A DNA stretch of 30,032 nucleotides, taken from positions 1-30,032 of the forward strand of contig DUNJ01000003.1 in NCBI GenBank assembly GCA_012839395.1. The letters are read 5' to 3'. The DNA is from Tepidimicrobium sp. (GTDB lineage: Bacteria; Bacillota; Clostridia; Tissierellales; Tepidimicrobiaceae). Of this stretch, positions 6,840-15,842 are shown in pieces. Both the position numbers and the translations under genes were made by a program. Below the pieces are notes generated by a model, which saw only the letters and a list, made by a program, of their open reading frames with translations, ran no database searches and was not told the origin of the DNA. Each line of letters starts with the position of its first letter. Within the stretch, counting starts at the first letter, position 1.

Positions 6840-8652
6840 AATTTGCACCACCAACCTTAACCGCATTTCTCGGGCACACAGTAAAACAATTGCCACATTT
6901 AGTGCATATATCCCTATCTATAATATGAGGTTCTTTCAGCTTACCATCGATAGCAGCTACAGGACATCTTCTACTGCATAGCCCACAACCTGTGCAAAGT
7001 TCACTATCTATATAATAAGTAGTAAGGTCTTTACACACACCTGCAGAACACCTCTTCTCCTTTATATGTTCCAAATACTCATGCCTAAAATACCGAATAG
7101 TTGTTAAAACTGGATTTGGTGCAGTCTTCCCCAAGGCGCATAGTGAAGCTTCCTTGATGGTTTCACCTAGCTGCAATAGAAGATCTATATCATCCAATTG
7201 TCCTTCTCCTATAGTAATATTCTCCAATATCTTAAGCATGGTATTTATGCCCTCTCTACAGGTTGTGCACTTCCCACAGGATTCCTCCGACAAGAATTCC
7301 ATATAATACCTAGCTACCTCGACCATACAGGTGGTATCATCCATTACTATTACTCCACCTGAGCCCATCATCGAACCTATTTTATCCAATGATTCGAAAT
7401 CCAGGGATATATCCATATATTCTTTAGGAATACAGCCTCCTGAAGGCCCCCCTGTTTGAACGGCTTTGAAAGGCCTATCTCTTATGATACCGCCACCAAT
7501 TTGATATACTAGCTCATTTAGCTTAGTTCCCATGGGCACCTCAACCAATCCGGTATTCTTCACCTTGCCTACCAATGAAAATACCTTCGTACCCGAATTT
7601 CCTTCTATCCCTATTTTATTAAACCATTCTGCACCATTTATAATGATAGGAGGAATATTTGCCCAGGTTTCAACATTATTCAAGACAGTAGGTTTATCCC
7701 ACAATCCCTTTTCAACGCTTCTTATATATTTTGCCCTAGGTTCTCCAATATTTCCCTCGATAGAAGCCATCAAAGCGCTGGACTCGCCACATACGAATGC
7801 TCCACCCCCTCTAACAATTTCCAAATCGAATTCAAAGGAGCTCTCTAAAATATTGCTACCTAAATATCCAAATTCCCTAGCATTATCTATAGCGGCCTGC
7901 ATGTTCTTTAGAGCCAGGTCGTATTCATCCCTTATATATAGAAAACCCCTATTAGAACCTATTGCATAGCCGCAAATAATCATTCCTTCAATTACCGTAT
8001 GAGGATCTCCTTCCATTATGCTCCTATCCATAAATGCACCAGGATCCCCTTCATCTCCATTGCATACTACATATTTGGGGAAACTTTCATAGGTGGAGCA
8101 AATGTTCCACTTTCTACCTGTAGGAAATCCTGCACCACCCCTCCCCCTTAAACCAGATCTTTCAACCTCGCCAATTACCTGATCTGGGGTCATTTCAAAT
8201 AATGCCTTTGCTAATGCCCTATATCCATCCCTCTTTAAATAGTCCCCGATACACAATGGATCTATTTCTCCAATATTTCTTAAGGCGATCTTGTGCTGGT
8301 GCTTATAGAAGGAAGCATCCTTGTGGGATACTATCCTTTTCCTTTCATTTACATCGAAATATAATAACCTGTCCACTATCTCCCCTTTTAATACGGTCTT
8401 TTCTACTATATCATCTACATCATCGGGTAAAACCTTAAAATAGGCAATTTCTTTTGGAAGAATTTTTACTACAGGCCCCTTTTCACACAAGCCGTTGCAA
8501 CCAGTCGCCTTTATTAAAGGTTTGACAGCGACCTCTGATTCTTCTCCTAATATCTCTTTAAACCTTTCATATACCCTATAGCTATTATTGGCCAGGCAAC
8601 CCGTTCCACAGCATACCAATATTTCCATTTTTTCGTCATATATATCATTCAT
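6829..8652 (-). CDS. NuoF/HydB-like NAD(P)H- and FMN-binding subunit
   Basis: In 607 residues the order is as follows. First is an N-terminal thioredoxin-like [2Fe-2S] domain (C15, C19, C52, C56). Then come the FMN/NADH core with GLRGRGGAGFPTG at 167-179, NGDEGDPGAFMDR and CGESSALMASIEG. Next is an SLBB-like region and the [4Fe-4S] motif CGKCTTC at about 459-465 with C505. Last are two ferredoxin-type [4Fe-4S] motifs at about 553-563 and 583-593. The layout equals HydB of bifurcating hydrogenases more than NuoF of complex I, which lacks the terminal ferredoxin part. The ATG at 8652 follows AGGAGGGGC and overlaps the NuoE-like stop by four bases, so the genes are translationally coupled. The subunit should exchange electrons with NAD(H) or NADP(H). 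Confidence 0.92.
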   Translation of the reverse strand: MNDIYDEKMEILVCCGTGCLANNSYRVYERFKEILGEESEVAVKPLIKATGCNGLCEKGPVVKILPKEIAYFKVLPDDVDDIVEKTVLKGEIVDRLLYFDVNERKRIVSHKDASFYKHQHKIALRNIGEIDPLCIGDYLKRDGYRALAKALFEMTPDQVIGEVERSGLRGRGGAGFPTGRKWNICSTYESFPKYVVCNGDEGDPGAFMDRSIMEGDPHTVIEGMIICGYAIGSNRGFLYIRDEYDLALKNMQAAIDNAREFGYLGSNILESSFEFDLEIVRGGGAFVCGESSALMASIEGNIGEPRAKYIRSVEKGLWDKPTVLNNVETWANIPPIIINGAEWFNKIGIEGNSGTKVFSLVGKVKNTGLVEVPMGTKLNELVYQIGGGIIRDRPFKAVQTGGPSGGCIPKEYMDISLDFESLDKIGSMMGSGGVIVMDDTTCMVEVARYYMEFLSEESCGKCTTCREGINTMLKILENITIGEGQLDDIDLLLQLGETIKEASLCALGKTAPNPVLTTIRYFRHEYLEHIKEKRCSAGVCKDLTTYYIDSELCTGCGLCSRRCPVAAIDGKLKEPHIIDRDICTKCGNCFTVCPRNAVKVGGANYEC

Positions 8653-9131
8653 CTATGCCCCTCCTTTATCCCATCTATTATAGCTTTAACCTTTTCCTCG
8701 GTTAGGCCACCATAATACTTTTCATTTATGAGCATAACTGGGGCAAGGGCACATGCTCCTATGCAATTAACCACCTCTATTGAAAACAATCCATCCTCAG
8801 TGGTCTCTCCAGGGGAAATATTTAAAATGGTCTCTAATTCCTCTCTTATGGATTCTGAACCTCTTATATGGCAAGCAGTGCCATTACATAACTTTATAAT
8901 ATATTTTCCCTTAGGCTTTAAACTTAATGCCTTATAAAATGTGGCCATACTATAAATATCACTAATAGGCATACCCAAATAATCGGACATAAGAACCATA
9001 ACCTCTCTAGGAATAAAATCATATTTCCTTTGAATATCCTGAAGTATGGCCAATGTATACCTCTTTTCTCTTGGATACCTTTCAATTATATCCATTGAAT
9101 CATTATAATCACCTTTTATATCAATAGCCAT
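8649..9131 (-). CDS. NuoE/HydC-like [2Fe-2S] thioredoxin-fold subunit
   Basis: The product is about 160 residues. It has an N-terminal helical bundle (YTLAILQDIQRKYDFIPREV) and a thioredoxin-like domain holding one [2Fe-2S] cluster with cysteines in LCNGTACHIRGS and VNCIGACALAPV. I prefer the ATG at 9131 (MAIDIKGD), since AAGGGTG stands at the right distance. A longer form from 9164 would start inside a 16-bp hairpin with no binding site. NuoE-like proteins always pair with a NuoF-like subunit, here encoded next with a four-base overlap. Confidence 0.9.
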   Translation of the reverse strand: MAIDIKGDYNDSMDIIERYPREKRYTLAILQDIQRKYDFIPREVMVLMSDYLGMPISDIYSMATFYKALSLKPKGKYIIKLCNGTACHIRGSESIREELETILNISPGETTEDGLFSIEVVNCIGACALAPVMLINEKYYGGLTEEKVKAIIDGIKEGHR

Positions 9132-9151
9132 ATCCATCACCCTTGAATTAG

Positions 9152-9187
9152 CCAGAACATCCATTATTTAGATAATGGATGTTCTGG
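9152..9187 (-). other. Intercistronic 16-bp perfect hairpin between AOR and nuoE-like genes
   Basis: Arms 9152-9167 and 9172-9187 pair perfectly around a four-base loop. The hairpin starts 9 bases after the AOR stop. There is no U-tract, so it is more likely an RNA-processing or 3'-end-protecting element, or a partial terminator, that sets the ratio of AOR to flavoprotein subunits. It also blocks the alternative start at 9164. Confidence 0.75.
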
Positions 9188-9195
9188 ATTTGTGT

Positions 9196-11028
9196 TTAAC
9201 AATCTAAAGCTGCAGCTTTTTTATCTATTCCCAGTTCATCTAGTTTCTCTTCAGTTGGGATACCTTCTTCGCTCCAACCTCTTACTTCATAGTATTCCTT
9301 TAGCATTACGTCCAATTCTGCCACTTTACCCTTAGCAGGGCCGGTAGGTAACCCTTCCTCCAACAGCCTAGGGGGTAATGTATCATCCTCTTTTGTAAAT
9401 CCTGCTTCTAAATTAAACATTCTTTCTAGGTTCCATATCCTTTCCCCAACTTTAAGGAATTCTTCATCTGAAAAATCCACACCTATTGTATTTCTAAGCA
9501 TGGCAGCGATTTCCGGCAATCCTATGCCAAATGTAGTGAATAAACAAATATCCGAGGAATCTACAAGACCCGTCAAATCCTGGAATAGTTTCAGTAGTTC
9601 AGCTTTTTCTTCTGTTACAAGGGGGTCGGTTTTCATAGGTATTCCAAGAATCTCAGGAGATGTCAAATACCCCCTAACATGACAGCCTCCCCTATTGCTG
9701 GTCGCATAGGATAGAGCCATGCCCTGAATAGCTCTACCATCATAGGCCGGCATCTCCTGCTTTTTAACGCTCATGGATAGCTCAGGGTGACCATATTTTT
9801 CGGCTAATCTGTAAGATCCTAAAGCCATCAAATCTCCAAAGCCTTCCCTGTTAGCTGTGCGCTCCGTCCACGATATTATGGAATCTGCATCGCCAAATGT
9901 CAATTCTTCGCCTAGTTCTTCTTCTGTAATAACGCCCATTTCATGTAATTCCATAACACAAGCTATGGTGGCACCCATGCTTATAGGATCGATTCCCATA
10001 AGGTTACAGACATGATTAGCCTTATCTATGGCATTCATATCGTTTACACCACAAGCAGCACCATAAGACCATCCAGCTTCGTATTCTGGCCCTGCTACTA
10101 TGCCCTTGTATTTCCCATCTGGAATCCTTATTACCCTTCCGCAACCGATAGTACAAGCAAAGCAAGCCTTGTTTCTGATCAAATAATTTTCAGTCAAAAA
10201 TTCTCCACTTATCTTATCCGCATCTTCAAACCAGGATGTTTGCCAATTTCTAGTGGGCAAGGCATGGGATTCGTTTAGTATATTCACCAATACCTGTGTT
10301 CCATAGGATTCTAATCCCCCACCTTTTCCAGTAACGGGATGTTCCATTAGCTTTTTCCTAGCAGCCATCATGGCCGTCATAAATTCATGCTTATTTGCTA
10401 CATTTATGTCGTTGGTACCTCTTACCACCACGGCCTTAAGATTCTTGGAACCCATAACAGCGCCAAGACCCGATCTTCCAGCAGCCCTATCCTTATCGTT
10501 CATCACAGTTGCAAATAGGACTTGGTTTTCACCTGCGGGTCCTATACAAGCTACTTTGGCATCTTCCTCGTTTTCAAGCCTAAGAATATCCGTTGTTTCA
10601 AATGCATCCTTTCCCCATAGATGCTCTGCATCTCTTAACTGGATTTTATCGTCGTATATCTTTAAATAGACTGGGGTTTCCGCTCTACCTTCAAATATGA
10701 TCCCATCATATCCTGCAAATTTTAATTCCGGTCCAAAATAGCCTCCTGAATTGGAAGCGCCTATGGTCCCCGTCAAAGGAGCTTTTGCTACAACATTAAA
10801 TCTTCCGGCACAAGTAGCATATGTTCCTGTCATAGGCCCTGTCATGAAAATCAACTTATTATCTGGGCTTAATGGATCTACTGTAGGATCTATTTCATCA
10901 TATAAATACTTTGATCCCAAACCCCTTCCACCAAGATATAGATTGGCGTCTTCCATGTTCAGCTTTTCCACTTCAATGGTTTTATCGCTTAAGTTTACCC
11001 TAATCAACTTTCCTACCCAACCATTCAT
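9196..11028 (-). CDS. Tungsten/molybdenum aldehyde oxidoreductase, catalytic subunit
   Basis: This 610-residue AOR-family enzyme oxidises an aldehyde (or related substrate) to the acid at a bis-pterin tungsten or molybdenum centre. Visible features are the N-terminal LGGRGLGSKYLYDEIDP and the AKAPLTGTIGASNSGG pterin-binding region. DRAAGRSGLGAVMGSKNLKA follows, then [4Fe-4S] ligands C289, C292, C296 and the distal C495 in DSSDIC, placed as in Pyrococcus AOR. The ATG at 11028 overlaps the TAA of the ferredoxin-like gene by one base. Its binding site GGGGAGGTGG lies inside that gene. It is followed by NuoE-, NuoF- and NuoG-like genes, so electrons probably go to NAD(P)+, perhaps together with ferredoxin. 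The substrate is unknown. Confidence 0.92.
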   Translation of the reverse strand: MNGWVGKLIRVNLSDKTIEVEKLNMEDANLYLGGRGLGSKYLYDEIDPTVDPLSPDNKLIFMTGPMTGTYATCAGRFNVVAKAPLTGTIGASNSGGYFGPELKFAGYDGIIFEGRAETPVYLKIYDDKIQLRDAEHLWGKDAFETTDILRLENEEDAKVACIGPAGENQVLFATVMNDKDRAAGRSGLGAVMGSKNLKAVVVRGTNDINVANKHEFMTAMMAARKKLMEHPVTGKGGGLESYGTQVLVNILNESHALPTRNWQTSWFEDADKISGEFLTENYLIRNKACFACTIGCGRVIRIPDGKYKGIVAGPEYEAGWSYGAACGVNDMNAIDKANHVCNLMGIDPISMGATIACVMELHEMGVITEEELGEELTFGDADSIISWTERTANREGFGDLMALGSYRLAEKYGHPELSMSVKKQEMPAYDGRAIQGMALSYATSNRGGCHVRGYLTSPEILGIPMKTDPLVTEEKAELLKLFQDLTGLVDSSDICLFTTFGIGLPEIAAMLRNTIGVDFSDEEFLKVGERIWNLERMFNLEAGFTKEDDTLPPRLLEEGLPTGPAKGKVAELDVMLKEYYEVRGWSEEGIPTEEKLDELGIDKKAAALDC

Positions 11029-11507
11029 TATTCGGCCACCTCCCCAAATACATCACTAAACAGGTTGGCTATATTCTTCCTTTTGTTCAATGGTCCATCC
11101 AATTCTTTGTACTCTATTGCATCACTAGGGCATAATTTAACACATTGAGGTTCACCATCGCATAGATCGCATTTCACAACCCCTTCATGTCTGGAACTGT
11201 AGGTCATATTACCAAAAGGACAGGCGCTTACGCACATCTTACAGCCTATACACTTTTCATCATCCACTTTCACTACGCCGGTCTTTGGATCCTTGGTAAT
11301 TGCACCTACGGTACAGACCGTCATACAATGAGGATCATCACATTGTAGACATGTCATTGGAACCTGTAGTCCCACTGAATCATAAGGTAGTACCGCTATT
11401 GCTGAATCCTTCGGATTGAATGAATCGTTTTTGATAAATGAACAAGCTAATTCGCAAATCCTACAGCCTGTACATTTATCTGGAGAAATTACAATACCCT
11501 TAGCCAA
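11028..11507 (-). CDS. Four-cluster ferredoxin-like small subunit of the AOR
   Basis: This 159-residue polyferredoxin of the HycB/DmsB/AorA type has 16 cysteines in four groups (CTGCRICELAC, CLQCDDPHCMTVC, CIGCKMCVSAC, CDLCDGEPQCVKLC), enough for four [4Fe-4S] clusters. It should wire the AOR catalytic subunit to the NuoEFG-like part, as BamC or AorA-like proteins do. The start is TTG at 11507 (MAKGIV) with AGAAGG close before it. The stronger AAGGAGGTGG at 11541-11550 instead serves, or is wasted on, a six-codon frame at 11509-11529 ending two bases before the TTG. The gene is first in the five-gene operon and overlaps the AOR start by one base. Confidence 0.88.
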   Translation of the reverse strand: MAKGIVISPDKCTGCRICELACSFIKNDSFNPKDSAIAVLPYDSVGLQVPMTCLQCDDPHCMTVCTVGAITKDPKTGVVKVDDEKCIGCKMCVSACPFGNMTYSSRHEGVVKCDLCDGEPQCVKLCPSDAIEYKELDGPLNKRKNIANLFSDVFGEVAE

Positions 11508-11508
11508 T

Positions 11509-11550
11509 TTACCTTCTGGACGCCATCATTGGCTCCAGATCCACCTCCTT
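11509..11550 (-). promoter_or_regulatory. Strong ribosome binding site and six-codon mini-frame before the TTG start
   Basis: AAGGAGGTGG (11541-11550) is the best ribosome binding site here. The first ATG after it (11529) opens a frame of only six codons (MMASRR) that ends at 11509, immediately before the TTG of the ferredoxin-like gene. This could be a leader peptide with re-initiation, or a sign that the true start was altered. Spacing from AAGGAGG to the ATG is rather long. Confidence 0.35.
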
Positions 11551-11570
11551 TTAATATTTTTATTCTCCCT

Positions 11571-11623
11571 GCCAAATAAAAGAGATTATCACCCACCTAA
11601 CTATGGTAGATAATAATCTCTTT
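11571..11623 (-). terminator. Hairpin with U-rich tail in the leader of the AOR operon
   Basis: Arms 11579-11589 and 11613-11623 pair over 11 bases (AAAGAGATTAT), with a smaller inner stem, and are followed on the minus strand by TTTATTT. It stands 72 bases before the first gene. It may end transcripts from the 12170 gene, or act as an attenuator of the AOR operon. Confidence 0.55.
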
Positions 11624-11870
11624 GCACAATGGCAGGCATAAAAATTGCTTCTTATACCCTATCGTTCATAAAGGCCTTTTGGTCTATTATGAATCGAGAT
11701 TTATATTCTTTTTTCTTTCCGCTACTATCCCTTGTTCTACTATATATATTCTACATACGTTTAAAAATTCCTTCTTTTTTGTGAAAGTTTTTTCAAAGTT
11801 TTTCATTATATTCCATTTAAGCGTGTAGTTTTTCGGACCCTATTTCCTATCTTCCCATTAATAGATGCAA
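11624..11870. other. Intergenic region upstream of the AOR operon
   Basis: This AT-rich stretch must hold the AOR operon promoter on the minus strand, but I find no near-consensus -35/-10 pair. The best is TTGAAA near 11799 without a matching -10, or a TAGAAT box near 11750 without a good -35. No coding frame is convincing and no known riboswitch pattern is obvious. Confidence 0.4.
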
Positions 11871-12170
11871 TTAAATAGTAGATACTATTTCATTAAAGTC
11901 CTTTACCATATCCTTGACCCTTTCCCCTCCAATTTCCGACATGCCTTTACCCATCTGTAAATAATATTTCCCTAAAAAATCATCTATCTTCTCCTTAAAG
12001 CTAGCATCCACCTTGTTATAAAAATTACCTAATACTAAGGCTATAGCAATAAAGGGTTCCCTTTCAATAAAACTTGCATCCGCTATCCCACCTATATCGT
12101 ATCTATTACAATTGAACATCGCCTTTACCGTTACCTCTATTTGATATGCATAATCATGAAATTTGGACAT
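11871..12170 (-). CDS. Conserved-looking small protein of unknown function (99 aa)
   Basis: The product is soluble and helical, with no signal peptide or membrane helix. Notable segments are YQIEVTVKAMFNCNRYDIGG, EREPFIAIALVLGNFYNKVD and a charged C-terminal helix MVKDFNEIVSTI. The ATG at 12170 has an excellent binding site, GGGGGTGATTCT. It lies between the DegV gene terminator and the AOR operon, so it is probably a single-gene unit. I do not recognise the family and no catalytic motif is visible. Confidence 0.7.
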   Translation of the reverse strand: MSKFHDYAYQIEVTVKAMFNCNRYDIGGIADASFIEREPFIAIALVLGNFYNKVDASFKEKIDDFLGKYYLQMGKGMSEIGGERVKDMVKDFNEIVSTI

Positions 12171-12267
12171 AGAATCACCCCCTTTAAGTTAAATCTATAC
12201 ACTAATACCATTCTACATATTTTCCCTTATCCCCTCCCTATTACCTATTTTTTACATGCCAATTATA

Positions 12268-12307
12268 ATAAAAAAGCCAACCCTCATTTTTAATATGAAA
12301 ATTGGCT
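12268..12307 (-). terminator. Intrinsic terminator of the degV gene
   Basis: A 6-bp GC-containing outer stem (AGCCAA / TTGGCT) with an internal loop and a small inner pairing is followed on the minus strand by TTTTTTATT. It lies about 45 bases after the DegV stop. Confidence 0.7.
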
Positions 12308-12350
12308 CTCTCATTATCACATATGTTCTCAATAGCTTTCCCGAAAAGTA

Positions 12351-13226
12351 TTATATCCCATTTATATAAACTTGAGGCCTGTTATTAAAGAAGAAAACTC
12401 CCACTCCCCCTATGCCTAAATGAGAACCCAATACACCTCCTATTTTTTCTATAAATATATTGTTATTTCCAATTCTATTAAAGATCATATCCTTAACCTT
12501 TAATGCTGCCTCTAAATCATCCGCATGAGTTATACCGATTATTTGGTCCGGAAAATCCCTTATCCTTTCCTCTACTAAATCTACTACAGTTTTCAATGCT
12601 CTTTTTCTTCCTCTTATCTTATCTATTACTATCATTTCTCCATCATCCACATGTAATATGGGTTTTATATTTAAAATCTTTCCTAGCATCTCTTCCGTTT
12701 TAGCTATCCTACCACCTTCCAAAAGCCAAGTTAAATCATCTATAGTAAATATATGCTCGATGCTTTTTATATTTTCCTTGGAAATATCTACTATTTCTTG
12801 AAAGCTGATACCCACCTTACTTAGCAAAGCCCCCTGCATAGCTATTAATCCTGAGGCAAAGGAACCCCCTTTAGTATCCAATATCTTCATTTTTACATCT
12901 GTATAATTCTGTTTAAGTTCCTCCATAATGAGGTAGCATGTCTCATATGTACTGGAAAGTTTAGATGAAAAAGAATAAAAGATAAAATCTATCCCCTTGG
13001 AAGCGTATTTTTCAAATAATTCGTAGGTTGTTTTAATATTTGGAAGAGATGTATCGGGATGAATTCCCTTTCTCATCGCCTCATACACCTTTTCAACCGT
13101 GATAGTTACCTTGTCTATATATTCTTTTCCTCCAATATTCACTCTGAGAGGCAGGATATCTATACCACACTTTTCAATTATATCTGCCGGTAAATCAGCT
13201 GTACTATCCATTATAATTTTAGTCAA
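12351..13226 (-). CDS. DegV-family fatty-acid-binding protein
   Basis: DegV proteins bind a fatty acid, and as FakB-like subunits present it to the fatty acid kinase FakA. Here the 291-residue product has the family hallmarks: IIMDSTADLP at the N-terminus, TSLPNIKTTYELFEKY, and the ligand-loop SFSSKLSSTYET. Further on are DTKGGSFASGLIAMQGALL, DDLTWLLEGGRI and the C-terminal GSHLGIGGVGVFF. I place the start at the TTG at 13226, since AAGGGGGA would touch an ATG six bases earlier. No fakA is visible. It directly follows the brxL fragment. Confidence 0.9.
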   Translation of the reverse strand: MTKIIMDSTADLPADIIEKCGIDILPLRVNIGGKEYIDKVTITVEKVYEAMRKGIHPDTSLPNIKTTYELFEKYASKGIDFIFYSFSSKLSSTYETCYLIMEELKQNYTDVKMKILDTKGGSFASGLIAMQGALLSKVGISFQEIVDISKENIKSIEHIFTIDDLTWLLEGGRIAKTEEMLGKILNIKPILHVDDGEMIVIDKIRGRKRALKTVVDLVEERIRDFPDQIIGITHADDLEAALKVKDMIFNRIGNNNIFIEKIGGVLGSHLGIGGVGVFFFNNRPQVYINGI

Positions 13227-13254
13227 AACCATTCCCCCTTTTTAGTTTTTAGTA

Positions 13255-13443
13255 TCACTCCACTTCCATAACCTTAGCAAAGGGCTCAAATAGATGGGAG
13301 GTTTTCAATAGTACATCTACGGACCGATTTATACTTTTTACAAATGCAAAAGAAACAATGGCGTTCTTTTCTTCTTTCCCCCGTGAAAAGGATCCAGATG
13401 CCATATAATCTTCGCTATATGTCAAATCCAAAATCATCTGCAA
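13255..13443 (-). pseudogene. brxL: Internal fragment of brxL (Lon-like BREX protein)
   Basis: The segment DYMASGSFSRGKEEKNAIVS followed by FVKSINRSVDVLLKTSHLFEP matches the central AAA+/Lon-like region of BrxL as I recall it (YM-SGSF-RG-EE--A--S--FVGNIN--V--L-KTSHLF-P). Only about 55 of the roughly 680 residues remain, with neither start nor end. It follows pglZ, the normal place of brxL in type 1 BREX operons, and overlaps the pglZ 3' end by 29 bases in another frame. No independent ribosome binding site exists, so it is a deletion remnant and not a small gene. Confidence 0.75.
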
Positions 13444-15676
13444 AGGTTATATCTATAGTAACCTGCTCTCTATAAATCTCCATCCCCGTTTCCCCATCTA
13501 CTATTGTGAAATAATATTTTTCATCCCTTGTATATTTCTTATTTCTAAGGTTAAATTTTAAATTAAAAATCCGATCCACTGAGGCCTCCGACCTGCTTTT
13601 AGCCACATATATCCTCTCATTAGAAATGGGTTTCCCATATTCATCTACAAATCTTATTTTATAGGTGGCAGGTTTAACGATATCTGAAACCGGTTCCTGT
13701 TGAATAAAGTCCAAGCTAATTAATAGGCTAGTTATCTTCGATATCATACTTATAAGGGATATCTTTACCTTTTCTACTTCTACTGCTCCTCTGATAGTCC
13801 TCACCCGAATGACGGGAACTATTAGTTCCTGAGGTGAGCTTTTACCATGAACAAAGTTTTGTCCTTTCCCTCGGATCTTGAATATATTGGAAGTCAAAGG
13901 TACAGTTATACTCCTCCCGTCATAATTTCTTAAGACATCGGCCACCATCACGTTTTTAGCACCTACTACATCATACCTATGCGCTGATATTATAAACCGT
14001 TTATCTACCTTATCCTCTTTTTCTCTAAAAAACCTATCTATTTTATCCGATTCCCTGCTCTCGGCTCTAGTATATATGAATCCATGATCAGCTGTAATTA
14101 TAAACCTAGTTGCCGACAAAGAATTCCCTCATCTCCTGTTTCTTCATCTTTATCAAATGGCTATACTGTATCCCATCGCTATTTGAATTCTTAGCCTACA
14201 ATATGGCTATCCTTTCCTTTAAGTCCCGAATAGGCTTGTCATCCACATAAACTCTATAATCATCGCTAATCTCAATGTCTTTATTGGGTAAAAGAGCCGC
14301 CATACCCAACTCAGTATAGCTAGGCAGTATTCCAGTTTGAGGCTCTATGCTTGCATCCATCTTCTCGTTTAAGTTGAGTTTCTCCACCAATTCTTTCACT
14401 GCTTCATATCTAAAGGCATCGGATATTATTACAATCACCCTTCCAGCTCTATTAGCTACAAAATTATTGTAAAAATCCTTCTGAAGCTTATACTTTTCTG
14501 CTAATACGTTATAATTCAATCTTTTGCTAAATTCCTTGGAGATTATATCCAGATATCCATTTGTATATATATTTTCCACAAGAGTTTCCAATTCTTCAAA
14601 TATGCTATTGTTTCTAACCTTGTCTAGATGGTAATAAAACCTCCTATAATGAAGATCCATCTTTATGTAGATCTTTAAAATGCTTAAATTTTCTACTCTT
14701 GAATACATCCACTAAAGGTAAACCATTAACCTCTACATTTAAGTTTTCATCTAATAATCTCTCTAGGGCCCAATCTATTATTCTTTCATCAGTTCCCCTA
14801 AATACATCTACTTCCATCAAATTCTCTATATCATAATCCTTAAAGATACTATCCCCATCTATGCTCTGGTATACTTCATGGGGAAATCCTCCTAAAACTA
14901 TCCCTATATATGCCACTATTCATCATCTGATCTACGAAAGCTACAACGGTACCAGGCTTATTCAATATATATCTATTTAAATTAGAGGGTAAATCCCTTT
15001 CCATTTGAATCTTTGCGTAGGTCAACAATAGGGACATTGAAAATTTCATAAGACTTGGATCCCTGTCCATATAACCGAAATTATCTTCACAGTATCCCCA
15101 AAAAACTTCATCCAAACCATATTTGGAGAGCTCGTTCATATATTTATTATTGGATAACCCCTCGGATAGCATTATCCCCACAATTTCCTCAAAATTAGCT
15201 ACCTTGGATTTAACTGTAGCAGCTAATAAAGCCATTTCTATACCTTCCTCATCATAACTATCTACCTCTATATCGTAGAACCTTCTAGTTCTATCCTGTG
15301 CATCGAAAAATGAAAGATGTTTTTCCAATACAGGCTTATAAGCTGCATCAATTCCTAAGTCCATAGCCAATAGAGAAACTTTATTTGCAAAGAACTCCCT
15401 AGAATAAAGAATTGTATCTACCAAATAATTATCTCTATTATCTAGCTTTTCAAAGGGTGCATATATCAAATAATTATTTTCCTTGCCCCTCCCCTCCAAT
15501 AATACCTTGGTCTTAAACAAATTTGTTGAAGTCAGCTGATGGATCCTGGCATTTTTGATATTTAAATATTCTATATCATCTACAAATTCCCCGTCCTCAT
15601 CGTACCAAAACACAATAACCCTATCATCACCGGTAAATTTACTATTCAATTTGTCTTCAATCTGCTTTAAACTCAA
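13415..15676 (-). pseudogene. pglZ: Broken pglZ (BREX-1 phosphatase-like protein)
   Basis: Four pieces in order make one PglZ. The N-terminal IVFWYDEDGEFVDDI is followed by a helical middle and then the alkaline-phosphatase-like core with IISDAFRYEAVKELVEKL, GILPSYTELGMAALLP and ITADHGFIY. The end is TIDITFADDFGFDI. Damage is as follows: one extra base in the GGGG run at 14880-14883, a single-base frameshift near 14670-14700, and an in-frame TAG at 14196-14198 (before AKNSNSDGIQYSHL). Finally, about 50 residues are deleted near 14115, including the YHNxID metal-site segment expected between FFV and SATRF. The usable start is uncertain: TTG at 15676, or an out-of-frame ATG with GGAGAG ten bases earlier. 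In intact systems PglZ is essential for BREX. Confidence 0.85.
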
Positions 15677-15842
15677 ATCTGCTATTCATTCCACTCTCCA
15701 AATCCTAAGTAATATATTTAAAACATCTTGTATATAATTATGCTTTATACCCTATAATCAAATTAGTTGATTTCTTACATACTTCGATTTTATTCTGGCC
15801 AATTATCCTGCTAACTATATTATATCAAATAAAGGATTATTC

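Noticed and set aside
7532..7969. Long plus-strand frame opposite the NuoF-like gene
   Set aside because: It is an antisense shadow of strongly conserved minus-strand coding sequence, with no ribosome binding site. The same holds for other plus-strand frames inside 6087-11028, 16303-18042 and 24093-26851.
11624..11870. Moco-type riboswitch before the first AOR operon
   Set aside because: None of the stem and loop elements seen before the second AOR occur here. Only the terminator-like hairpin is present.
13255..13443. 62-codon frame as an independent small protein gene
   Set aside because: It has no ribosome binding site, overlaps the pglZ end, and its sequence fits an internal piece of BrxL.
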